Origin: JANNAT01 sp031422555
GTDB taxonomy: Bacteria; Pseudomonadota; Alphaproteobacteria; Rhodobacterales; Rhodobacteraceae
Length of the DNA stretch: 17,776 nucleotides
NCBI GenBank assembly: GCA_031422555.1
Contig: JANPLZ010000038.1
Span: forward strand, 1-17,776
Direction: 5' to 3'
Numbering within the stretch: the stretch's first letter is position 1; each line of letters starts with the position of its first letter. This document shows, one piece after another, positions 8,212-14,784 of the stretch. The translations under genes were made by a program, and so were the position numbers. The notes beneath the pieces were generated by a model. It did not search any database. It saw nothing but the letters and a program-made list of their open reading frames with translations, and was not told the origin of the DNA.

Positions 8212-9084
8212 TTATGATTGGTAAATTTTCATGAATTTTGGCCATGCTTCGGGGTCTGCTATGGTTTTGTCACGGCAAAAGGCGTTGCAAAAGCCAAACT
8301 TGCGCCCGTCCAATTGCAAAACATGGCTGATTTTATCGCCAGAATAGGGGCAGGCGCTGTTTTCTGACTGGGTTCCGTCTACCGGTATCGCGATCAACGC
8401 GATGGGGCCGGGCCAAGGGCGGCGGGGATAGGCGCGGCGGTAATAGTCCTGATCGGCGCCGTCGATCAATCCCATGGCGCGCCACCGTCGGAACGACGGA
8501 TGCGCCAGATGCGCCGCGACATAGGCGGCAGCTATGGGGCCAACGGGCAAGTTATACCCGGCAATCCGGCCCGCTACCGGCGCAAAAAACGCATCTGCCG
8601 CCGAATAGCTGCCGCACAGCCAATCGCCGGTGGCCCCGGTGGTCTGGCGCGCCCATGCCCAAAGGGTCTCAAGCCGGGCCAAATCGGCCAGAACGGCATC
8701 CGGCGGGCTGCATTCGGTATAGCTGACCCGCAGGTTCATCGGGCAATGGCTGCGCAACGCGCCAAAGCCTGCGTGCATTTCCGCCGCCAACACGCGGGCC
8801 ACTGCGCGGGCGGTTGGGCTGGCGGGCCACAGCCCGGCGTTTGGATGACGCGACGCCAGTTCTTCTGCAATTGCAATGGTTTCCGGCACCACCACGCCAT
8901 CAGGCGTGCGCATGGTTGGCGCGGTTTTGGCGGGAAAGTAATCTTGCAAGACCGTCGCCAGTTGGTCTGTGTATAGTCGCGCCGGGATAACTTTGACCGG
9001 AATGTCAAAGGCATCAAACAGCAACCAACCGCGCAACGACCAACTGGAATAGGCGCGGTCACCGATGACAAGATCATAACGCAT
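8212..9084 (-). CDS. Glutathione S-transferase with C-terminal Cys-rich (YHS/TRASH-like) extension
   Basis: A 290-aa cytosolic GST-type protein. Residues 1 to about 80 form the thioredoxin-like domain with the motif YSSWSLRGWLLF at 12-23, where a Ser rather than Cys or Tyr is the probable glutathione-activating residue. VVVPETIAIAEEL matches the glutathione-contacting segment with its cis-Pro/Glu-Thr/Ser arrangement. Residues about 85-220 form the helical C domain with CGSYSAADAFFAPVAGR. Unlike a standard GST of about 220 aa, it continues for some 60 residues into CPYSGDKISHVLQLDGRKFG and FCNAFCRDKTIADPEAW. This gives Cys245-x20-Cys266-x3-Cys270, which resembles the YHS/TRASH metal-binding module. 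The substrate is unknown. The ATG at 9084 has a GAAAGG site seven bases upstream. The gene runs divergently from rpoH and leads into comM 63 bases on. Confidence 0.88.
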   Translation of the reverse strand: MRYDLVIGDRAYSSWSLRGWLLFDAFDIPVKVIPARLYTDQLATVLQDYFPAKTAPTMRTPDGVVVPETIAIAEELASRHPNAGLWPASPTARAVARVLAAEMHAGFGALRSHCPMNLRVSYTECSPPDAVLADLARLETLWAWARQTTGATGDWLCGSYSAADAFFAPVAGRIAGYNLPVGPIAAAYVAAHLAHPSFRRWRAMGLIDGADQDYYRRAYPRRPWPGPIALIAIPVDGTQSENSACPYSGDKISHVLQLDGRKFGFCNAFCRDKTIADPEAWPKFMKIYQS

Positions 9085-9214
9085 AAGATGGCCTTTCGCC
9101 GCAGGGGTTCAGCGAGTTATGCCATGTGCAATCGCCAAAGAAAGCCGCATTTTGTGCGCCGGGGTATCACAAGACGTGATGTGCCACAGCCGATCACCGG
9201 GCCGTTTGAATCTG

Positions 9215-9239
9215 TCACATCCGCTTAACCTTGATGTGA
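9215..9239. repeat. 7-bp inverted repeat in the GST/rpoH divergent region
   Basis: TCACATC at 9215-9221 and its exact complement GATGTGA at 9233-9239 are separated by 11 bases, giving an 18-base centre-to-centre spacing. The right arm overlaps the putative -35 element of rpoH, so it could be an operator; a chance match is also possible. Confidence 0.4.
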
Positions 9240-9264
9240 TCCAAATTCAGACCACACGCGTATT
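9237..9264 (+). promoter_or_regulatory. Putative RpoE (ECF, ChrR-controlled type) promoter for rpoH
   Basis: TGATCC at 9237-9242 is followed after 16 bases by CGTATT at 9259-9264, about 56 bases before the rpoH start. In Rhodobacter sphaeroides the ECF factor RpoE, released by ChrR under singlet oxygen, recognises a TGATCC -35 element and activates rpoHII. The -35 match is exact; the -10 match is partial. Confidence 0.5.
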
Positions 9265-9306
9265 TATCCTGACGTCTCCAGAAAGTCACGTCCGCTTTGA
9301 TTATGC

Positions 9307-9313
9307 AGAGGGG
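9307..9313 (+). promoter_or_regulatory. Ribosome-binding site of rpoH
   Basis: AGAGGGG seven bases before the ATG at 9321. It lies inside the longer TTG/ATG reading possibilities at 9297 and 9303 and so decides for 9321. Confidence 0.7.
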
Positions 9314-9320
9314 CATTTCG

Positions 9321-10196
9321 ATGGCAATTGACATCTACGGCGACCAGACCCTTTCCCGGCAGGCGCGCGCGGCAGAACTGCTTGATGCGGAAACCGAGTT
9401 GCGCCTTGCCTACGCCTGGCGCGATCAGCGCGACGAGGCTGCCTTGCACCGCTTAATCACGGCCTACATGCGGTTGGCAATTTCCATGGCGTCGAAATTC
9501 CGCCGCTACGGGGCGCCGATGAATGATTTGATCCAAGAGGCCAGTCTTGGCCTGATGAAGGCGGCGGAAAAATTTGACCCTGACCGTGGTGTTCGGTTTT
9601 CGACATATGCAGTCTGGTGGATCAAAGCCTCAATCCAGGATTATGTGATGCGCAACTGGTCGATGGTGCGCACGGGGTCAACTTCGGCGCAAAAAGCGTT
9701 GTTTTTCAACCTTCGCCGGGTGCAAGCCAAACTGGAGCGCGAGGCTGCGGCCGAAGGCGAAGTGTTGGATCAGCATCAACTGCGTGAGCGGGTCGCCAAC
9801 GAAATCGGCGTCACAATGGCCGAGGTTGAGATGATGGAAGGACGTTTGTCGGGATCGGATGCATCGCTGAATGCGACCCAAGCCAGTGATGAAGATGGCC
9901 GCGAGTGGATTGATGCGCTGGAAGATGACGCACCCCAAGCGGCGGACCGGGTCGAAGAGGCGCATGATGCCGCCACCTTGCGCGGTTGGCTGGCGCAGGC
10001 TTTGGGCACGTTGAACGACCGCGAACGCTATATCGTGGCCGAGCGGCGGTTGCGCGAAGAGCCGCGCACGCTTGAATCGCTGGGCAATGAAATGGGCCTG
10101 TCCAAAGAACGCATCCGTCAGTTGGAGGCCGCAGCCTATGGCAAGCTGCGCCGCACACTGGAAGCGCAATCCAGCGAAGTTCGCCATTTTTTGTGA
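9321..10196 (+). CDS. rpoH: RNA polymerase heat-shock sigma factor, RpoHII type
   Basis: A 291-aa sigma-32-class factor. Region 2 is seen at residues about 48-118: YMRLAISMASKFRRYG, DLIQEASLGLMKAAEKFDPD, then FSTYAVWWIKASIQDYVMRN for promoter melting and -10 recognition. The RpoH box QKALFFNLRR at 124-133 identifies it as a heat-shock type factor rather than RpoD or RpoS. Region 4 ends the protein with the helix-turn-helix TLESLGNEMGLSKERIRQLE. Alphaproteobacteria of this group usually carry two paralogues. The sequence style, the ChaN-like downstream gene and the TGATCC upstream element suggest the RpoHII paralogue, which serves the photo-oxidative stress response; this assignment is inference. 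The ATG at 9321 is chosen because of its AGAGGGG site. The stop overlaps the GTG of the next gene (GTGA). Confidence 0.93.
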   Translation: MAIDIYGDQTLSRQARAAELLDAETELRLAYAWRDQRDEAALHRLITAYMRLAISMASKFRRYGAPMNDLIQEASLGLMKAAEKFDPDRGVRFSTYAVWWIKASIQDYVMRNWSMVRTGSTSAQKALFFNLRRVQAKLEREAAAEGEVLDQHQLRERVANEIGVTMAEVEMMEGRLSGSDASLNATQASDEDGREWIDALEDDAPQAADRVEEAHDAATLRGWLAQALGTLNDRERYIVAERRLREEPRTLESLGNEMGLSKERIRQLEAAAYGKLRRTLEAQSSEVRHFL

Positions 10197-11002
10197 AACT
10201 GTTTGTCGCCCTGATTGGCTTGCTTTGGGCAACCTCGCTGACAGCCGATCAGATATCGGCCGCAGATTTTGCGCGTCTTGACGCTGCGGATGTGGTGGTT
10301 TTGGGCGAAGTTCACGACAACACGGAACACCACGCCAACCAAGCGCGGGCTTTGGCGGCGCTGGCCCCTAAGGCCATTGTGTTTGAAATGTTAACCCCCG
10401 AGCAGGCCGCAACTGCGCCTGCTGACCGCAGCAACATGCGCGGGCTTGAGGCGATTTTGGGCTGGAATGCGTCAGGTTGGCCAGATTTTTCGATGTATTA
10501 TCCGCTGTTTACCGCGCAGCCGACAGCGCGGATTTACGGGGCTGATCTGCCGCAGACTGCCATAAAACTGGCGGTCAAATCTGGGGCGGCGGCGGGATTC
10601 GGGCCAGATGCGGCGCGGTTTGGATTGACCGAACCGCTTGATCCCGCTGACCAAACCGCGCGCCAGTTGGAACAGGCTGCCGCACATTGCTATCAACTTC
10701 CCGCCGATTTGCTGCCCGGCATGGTGCAAGTGCAACGCCTGCGCGATGCAGCCCTTGCCCGCGCCGCCTTGCAGGCGCTGGCCGATACGGGTGGCCCGGT
10801 CGCGGTGATCACCGGCACCGGACATGCGCGCCGCGATACCGGCCTGCCGGTGCCGTTGCTGATTGCCGCGCCGGATGTGCGGGTGCTCTCGATCGGTCAA
10901 TACGAATCCGATCCCGGACCCGCGGCGCCGAATGATCATTGGCTGGTCACGCCCGCCCCACCACGTGAAGACCCGTGCCTGGCGTTTTCGACGCCGGGTT
11001 AG
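10193..11002 (+). CDS. ChaN family haem-binding protein
   Basis: A 269-aa exported protein of the ChaN-like (Cofac_haem_bdg) family. It has a short hydrophobic signal sequence (KLFVALIGLLWATSLTA) with likely cleavage near residue 18 and no clear lipobox Cys. The family signature VVVLGEVHDNTEHHANQARA covers residues about 34-53, and YGADLP and VITGTGHARRDTGLP match the later conserved blocks. Campylobacter ChaN binds haem cofacially at the surface; in other bacteria the role is unknown, but iron or haem handling is the usual suggestion. The GTG start overlaps the rpoH stop, so it is made together with the sigma factor, placing it in the same stress response. coaBC starts 68 bases after its stop. 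Confidence is high for family, low for function. Confidence 0.85.
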   Translation: MKLFVALIGLLWATSLTADQISAADFARLDAADVVVLGEVHDNTEHHANQARALAALAPKAIVFEMLTPEQAATAPADRSNMRGLEAILGWNASGWPDFSMYYPLFTAQPTARIYGADLPQTAIKLAVKSGAAAGFGPDAARFGLTEPLDPADQTARQLEQAAAHCYQLPADLLPGMVQVQRLRDAALARAALQALADTGGPVAVITGTGHARRDTGLPVPLLIAAPDVRVLSIGQYESDPGPAAPNDHWLVTPAPPREDPCLAFSTPG

Positions 11003-11057
11003 CAGCCCTGATCGGTTGCAAATGCGCGGCACCGCCCCTAACCTTGCGACGGATGGA

Positions 11058-11064
11058 AACGGAG
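11058..11064 (+). promoter_or_regulatory. Ribosome-binding site deciding the coaBC start
   Basis: AACGGAG six bases before the ATG at 11071. An in-frame ATG at 11053 lies just upstream of it and lacks comparable spacing. Confidence 0.55.
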
Positions 11065-11070
11065 CCGCAA

Positions 11071-12273
11071 ATGCTGGCCGAAAAACGCGTGTTGCTGATC
11101 ATTGGCGGCGGCATCGCTGCCTATAAAACCCTGACCCTGATCCGGCTTTTGCGCAAAGCAGGCGCGGCGGTGACGCCGGTGGTAACCCGGGCGGGGGCGG
11201 AATTTGTGACCCCGCTGTCTGTGGCGGCCTTGGCGGGGGAAAAGGTATATTCCGCGTTGTTTGATCTGACCGACGAGGCCGAGATGGGCCATATTCAACT
11301 GTCGCGGGTGGCCGATCTGGTGGTGGTGGCCCCGGCGACGGCGGACCTGTTGGCCAAGATGGCGCAGGGGCGGGCGGATGATCTTGCATCGACGCTGTTG
11401 CTGGCCACCGATACGCCGGTTTTGGCAGCCCCTGCTATGAATGTGCGGATGTGGGATCACGCGGCGACACGGCGCAACGTGGCGCAACTGGCTGCGGATG
11501 GCATCCGTTTTGTCGGGCCGGACGAAGGCGAGATGGCCTGCGGGGAATACGGTTTTGGCCGCATGGCCGAACCCGAGCAGATTTTTGCCGTGATCAAAGC
11601 GGCGCTTGTCGCCGGGCCGCTGGCGGGGAAACACATCCTTGTCACCTCGGGGCCAACTCACGAACCCATTGATCCGGTTCGCTATATTGCCAACAGATCA
11701 TCGGGTGCCCAAGGCACGGAGATTGCCGTGGCGTTGCGGGATTTGGGCGCGACCATAACGTTCGTGACCGGCCCCGCGACGGTGCCAGCACCGGGCGGTG
11801 TGACGGTGATCCGGGTTGAAACGGCGGTTCAAATGCACGCGGCGGTGCAGGCCGCACTGCCAGCCGATGCGGCGGTCATGGCGGCGGCAGTGGCCGATTG
11901 GCGGGTTTCCAACGCGGCGGGCGTCAAAATCAAAAAGGATAAATCCGGTGCCATGCCCGCGCTGATCTTTGCCGAGAACCCCGATATTTTGGCGCAAGTG
12001 GCGCAGATGACCACTGGTCGCCCGGGATTGGTGGTCGGATTTGCTGCTGAAACCAACGATGTCGTGGCTTTTGCCGCGGCCAAACGGCAGCGCAAAGGCT
12101 GTGATTGGATCGTGGCAAATGATGTCTCGGATGCCAGCGGTATCATGGGCGGCACCGAAAATGCGGTCACGGTGATCACTGATGCGGGCGCGGACAGTTG
12201 GCCGCGGATGGGCAAGGATGCCGTCGCCCGGCGGTTGGCGCAGCGGATCGCCGATGCTTTGGCGCAGGGGTAG
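11071..12273 (+). CDS. coaBC: Bifunctional phosphopantothenoylcysteine decarboxylase/phosphopantothenate-cysteine ligase
   Basis: CoaBC (Dfp) carries out two consecutive steps of coenzyme A synthesis: ligation of cysteine to 4'-phosphopantothenate and decarboxylation to 4'-phosphopantetheine. The 400-aa length is normal (E. coli 406). The N-terminal FMN-binding decarboxylase domain shows GGGIAAYK, the active-site His74 in GHIQLSR, VVAPATADLLAKM, the motif PAMNVRMW at 121-128 and the redox/active Cys157 in EMACGEYGFGRM. The ligase domain from about residue 187 begins HILVTSGPTHEPIDPVRYIA and contains NRSSGAQG, AAAVADWR, KIKKDK and VGFAAET. ATG 11071 is chosen for its ribosome-binding site. The dut start follows only five bases after its stop, so the two are cotranscribed. 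Confidence 0.96.
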   Translation: MLAEKRVLLIIGGGIAAYKTLTLIRLLRKAGAAVTPVVTRAGAEFVTPLSVAALAGEKVYSALFDLTDEAEMGHIQLSRVADLVVVAPATADLLAKMAQGRADDLASTLLLATDTPVLAAPAMNVRMWDHAATRRNVAQLAADGIRFVGPDEGEMACGEYGFGRMAEPEQIFAVIKAALVAGPLAGKHILVTSGPTHEPIDPVRYIANRSSGAQGTEIAVALRDLGATITFVTGPATVPAPGGVTVIRVETAVQMHAAVQAALPADAAVMAAAVADWRVSNAAGVKIKKDKSGAMPALIFAENPDILAQVAQMTTGRPGLVVGFAAETNDVVAFAAAKRQRKGCDWIVANDVSDASGIMGGTENAVTVITDAGADSWPRMGKDAVARRLAQRIADALAQG

Positions 12274-12278
12274 GGCGC

Positions 12279-12746
12279 GTGGGGCCGCAGATCAGTGTCA
12301 TTTGGGACGATGCGGCCGATCGCAACCTGCCTTTGCCGGACTATGAAACAGCGGGCGCTGCGGGGGCCGACATTCGCGCCAATCTGGCACCGGTAGATCG
12401 GGCGGCGGGTCTGACCTTGCGACCGATGCAGCGCATGATCGTGCCAACCGGTATTTGTATAGCAATTCCAACCGGATACGAGATGCAGCTTCGGCCCCGG
12501 TCAGGTCTGGCGGTCAAGTTTGGCATCACCTTGATCAACACGCCGGGCACGATTGACAGCGATTATCGCGGGCCTTTGGGGGTGGCGATGATCAATCTGG
12601 GCCCGGCGGATTACACGGTTCACCACGGCGACAGGATTGCGCAATGCGTGGTGGCCCCGGTTGTGCAGGCGAGGTTTCAAGTGGTTGATGAAATTACCGA
12701 AACAGCGCGCGGTTCGGGTGGCTTTGGCTCGACGGGTGCCAGATGA
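12279..12746 (+). CDS. dut: Deoxyuridine 5'-triphosphate nucleotidohydrolase (dUTPase)
   Basis: Dut hydrolyses dUTP to dUMP and pyrophosphate, keeping uracil out of DNA and feeding dTMP synthesis. The predicted 155-aa trimeric enzyme shows all five family motifs: AGAAGADIRA (1), RPRSGLAVKFGI (2), GTIDSDYRGPLGV with the catalytic Asp and the substrate-stacking Tyr (3), GDRIAQCVV (4) and the C-terminal GSGGFGSTG (5). The only sensible start is the GTG at 12279, preceded by CAGGGG inside the end of coaBC; a longer in-frame extension further upstream would overlap coaBC and matches no dUTPase. The TGA overlaps the ATG of the following E1-like gene. A coaBC-dut pairing is found in many bacteria, including E. 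coli. Confidence 0.96.
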   Translation: MGPQISVIWDDAADRNLPLPDYETAGAAGADIRANLAPVDRAAGLTLRPMQRMIVPTGICIAIPTGYEMQLRPRSGLAVKFGITLINTPGTIDSDYRGPLGVAMINLGPADYTVHHGDRIAQCVVAPVVQARFQVVDEITETARGSGGFGSTGAR

Positions 12747-13804
12747 TTTTGGTTCTTGCACTGGCGGGCGGGCTTTGGGGTTTGGGCTGGGCGACGCGCG
12801 CGCCGCACAGACAGCGCTGGTCGATGATTGCGGTGCTGTGGCTGGTGGTGATGGCGCTTAACCTTGCGTTGCCGCAGGGCCATGTTTTGCGGCAGGTGAC
12901 GGGCGGCGATGCGCGGGTTTGGCTGATCCTTGGCGGCGTATTCGGGTTGATCCTGGGATACCGTCGTTTGCTGAAGAAATTGAAAGCCCCCAGCGCCGTG
13001 GCGGATGCCCAAGCCGAAAGCGTGGCGTTTCGCGCCGCCGAACTTGATCGCTATGCCCGCCACATCATGCTGCGCGAAATCGGTGGGCCGGGGCAAAAGC
13101 GGCTGAAAGATGCCCGGGTTCTGGTGATTGGTGCGGGGGGGCTGGGGTCGCCTGCGCTGCTATATCTGGCGGCGGCGGGGGTGGGCACCTTGGGGGTGAT
13201 TGACGATGATGTGGTTGAAACATCAAACCTGCAACGCCAGATTATTCATACTGATCAACGTATTGGTATGCCAAAGGTGCAGTCGGCGGCGCTGGCGGTC
13301 AAGGCGTTGAACCCGTTCATAACCTTGCGCCCCTACAACCGCCGCTTGACGCCCGAGATGGCGGCCACGCTGATTGCCGACTATGATCTGGTGCTGGATG
13401 GGTCGGATAATTTCGACACCCGCGATCTGGTGAACCGGGCCTGCGTCACTATGGCCAAGCCACTTATTTCAGGCGCTATCACCCAGTGGGAGGGTCAGCT
13501 TTCGCTGTTTGATCCCGCCCGTGGCAGCCCGTGTTATGCCTGCGTTTTTCCCAATCGCCCCGCCCCCGGACTGGTGCCAACCTGCGCCGAGGCCGGTGTT
13601 GCGGCGCCGCTGCCGGGGGTGATCGGGGCGATGATGGCGATGGAGGCGGTCAAGCATATCACCGGCGCGGGGCAAACTTTGGCCGGGCGGTTGATGATCC
13701 ATGACGCGTTGTTTTTTGAAACCCGGATGATTGGTATAAAGCCCAACCCGACTTGTGAAGTTTGTGGTAACGCGCATGCCCGGCAAGACAAATTATTGGC
13801 CTGA
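12743..13804 (+). CDS. Membrane-anchored MoeB/ThiF/HesA-family E1-like adenylyltransferase
   Basis: A 353-aa protein with two parts. Residues 1 to about 80 contain three hydrophobic segments (about 2-17, 26-44 and 58-73), ending in the basic stretch RRLLKKLK that suggests a cytoplasmic C-terminal part. From residue 100 it is a MoeB/ThiF-type E1 domain: RYARHIMLREIG at 103-114, nucleotide loop GAGGLG at 130-135, ETSNLQRQIIH, DGSDNFDTR at 219-227, zinc Cys pairs CYAC (264/267) and CEVC (338/341), and the candidate catalytic Cys281 in PTCAEAGVAAPLPGVIG. The domain adenylates the C terminus of a ubiquitin-like sulphur carrier such as MoaD or ThiS; none is encoded here and there is no rhodanese domain. 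The start overlaps the dut stop (ATGA). Molybdopterin synthesis is the likeliest pathway, but thiamine or another sulphur-transfer system cannot be excluded. Confidence 0.88.
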   Translation: MILVLALAGGLWGLGWATRAPHRQRWSMIAVLWLVVMALNLALPQGHVLRQVTGGDARVWLILGGVFGLILGYRRLLKKLKAPSAVADAQAESVAFRAAELDRYARHIMLREIGGPGQKRLKDARVLVIGAGGLGSPALLYLAAAGVGTLGVIDDDVVETSNLQRQIIHTDQRIGMPKVQSAALAVKALNPFITLRPYNRRLTPEMAATLIADYDLVLDGSDNFDTRDLVNRACVTMAKPLISGAITQWEGQLSLFDPARGSPCYACVFPNRPAPGLVPTCAEAGVAAPLPGVIGAMMAMEAVKHITGAGQTLAGRLMIHDALFFETRMIGIKPNPTCEVCGNAHARQDKLLA

Positions 13805-13831
13805 CGCCGTGGTTTTTTGGCGCACGAATTG

Positions 13832-13858
13832 TGGGCAGGACAGACGCCCAAGATTTTT
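13832..13858 (+). terminator. Weak candidate terminator after the MoeB-like gene
   Basis: A five-base stem (13832-13836 with 13846-13850, nine-base loop) is followed three bases later by five T at 13854-13858. The position, 28 bases after the stop codon and before a new transport unit, is right, but the stem is short. Confidence 0.3.
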
Positions 13859-13896
13859 CTTTGCCCGCTGCGCTTGAAATCACCCCCAAGCCCCCC

Positions 13897-13926
13897 TTGC
13901 CCATCGGGCGGCGCAACTGTCATAGT
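13897..13926 (+). promoter_or_regulatory. Weak candidate promoter for the amino-acid ABC genes
   Basis: TTGCCC at 13897-13902 and CATAGT at 13921-13926 are spaced by 18 bases, 33 bases before the start codon of the binding protein. Each box matches the sigma-70 consensus only in part. Confidence 0.25.
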
Positions 13927-13959
13927 CAGGCATTAATTTCGTGACAGGGAGTTCACATA

Positions 13960-14745
13960 ATGAAAATCGCTGCCGCCCTGATGGGCATTGCTTTGATGAC
14001 ATCGACCACTGCGTTTGCCCAAGACCTGCCCGATCTGGCGGGCAAGGAAATTGTCATTGTGACGGAAAACGCCTACCCGCCGCTGCAGTTTCTGGACAAG
14101 GACGGCAAGGCCGTTGGCTGGGAGTATGACGCGCTGGCCGAGATTGCCAAGCGGCTGAACCTGACGGTGAAATACGAAAACACCAGCTGGGATGCGATGA
14201 TCCCCGCCGTGTCGGAAGGCCAGTTTGACATGGGCATGACCGGGATCACCATCAAGGAAGATCGCAAGGCGATGGTCGATTTCTCGGACGCCTATATGCG
14301 GTCGGAAATGGTGATGTTGGTCAAGGGCGACGAGGCGCGGTTTACCGATGCCGCCAGTTTTGCAGCGATTCCGGAACTGCTGATCGCGGCGCAACCTGGC
14401 ACGACGCCCTTCTATACTTCGGTTTACGAAATTCTCGATGGAAATGAGGCCAATCCGCGGATCAAGCTGTTTGAAACCTTTGGCGCGACCGTTGAGGCGC
14501 TGAAATCGGGCGATGTCGATCTGGTGCTGACCGATGGCACCGCGGGTGCAGGCTATGTCGCAGCGTCGGCTGGCGGGTTGAAGATTGTCGGCGACAAGCT
14601 GGGCGTAGAGGATTTTGGGTTCATCTTTCCAAAAGGGTCCGATCTGGTGGCACCGATGAACGCCGCAATTGCCGCGATGAAGGCCGATGGCACAATTGAT
14701 GCGCTGAACAAGACATGGTTCGTTGACTATAAGATGGGCCAGTAA
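13960..14745 (+). CDS. Polar amino-acid ABC transporter, periplasmic substrate-binding protein
   Basis: A 261-aa exported binding protein of family 3 (SBP_bac_3). The signal peptide KIAAALMGIALMTSTTAFA probably ends at Ala20 (AFA before QD). The mature part starts KEIVIVTENAYPPLQFLDKD, the classic first strand and ligand loop of this family, followed by TSWDAMIPAVSEGQFDMGMT and GITIKEDRKAMVDFSDAYM, then AAQPGTTPFY and a C-terminal hinge with DLVLTDGTAGAGYVA. The Asp of VDLVLTDG is in the position that contacts the ligand alpha-amino group. The substrate cannot be told. CAGGGAG stands eight bases before the ATG. A strong terminator separates it from the permease gene, which would give more binding protein than permease. 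No ATPase gene is adjacent. Confidence 0.93.
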   Translation: MKIAAALMGIALMTSTTAFAQDLPDLAGKEIVIVTENAYPPLQFLDKDGKAVGWEYDALAEIAKRLNLTVKYENTSWDAMIPAVSEGQFDMGMTGITIKEDRKAMVDFSDAYMRSEMVMLVKGDEARFTDAASFAAIPELLIAAQPGTTPFYTSVYEILDGNEANPRIKLFETFGATVEALKSGDVDLVLTDGTAGAGYVAASAGGLKIVGDKLGVEDFGFIFPKGSDLVAPMNAAIAAMKADGTIDALNKTWFVDYKMGQ

Positions 14746-14752
14746 GGCGCGC

Positions 14753-14781
14753 GGCCCCGGGGGAAACCCCGGGGCCTTTTT
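14753..14781 (+). terminator. Strong intrinsic terminator between binding protein and permease
   Basis: A perfect 10-base GC stem (14753-14762 with 14767-14776), GAAA loop and five T at 14777-14781. It begins seven bases after the binding-protein stop and ends three bases before the permease ATG at 14785. Confidence 0.9.
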
Positions 14782-14784
14782 CGT

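Noticed and set aside
9231..9244. FNR/FnrL-like box TTGATGTGATCCAA
   Set aside because: The left half-site TTGAT is perfect, but with the required four-base spacer the right half matches only 3 of 5 bases. The TGATCC promoter reading explains the same bases better.
11003..11070. Possible extra start of coaBC at 10975 or 11053
   Set aside because: The upstream residues overlap chaN or lack a ribosome-binding site, and family members begin close to the glycine-rich FMN loop, as with ATG 11071.
12198..12278. N-terminal extension of dut into coaBC
   Set aside because: The frame stays open upstream, but the added residues overlap the end of coaBC in another frame and match no dUTPase. GTG 12279 with CAGGGG gives the standard length.
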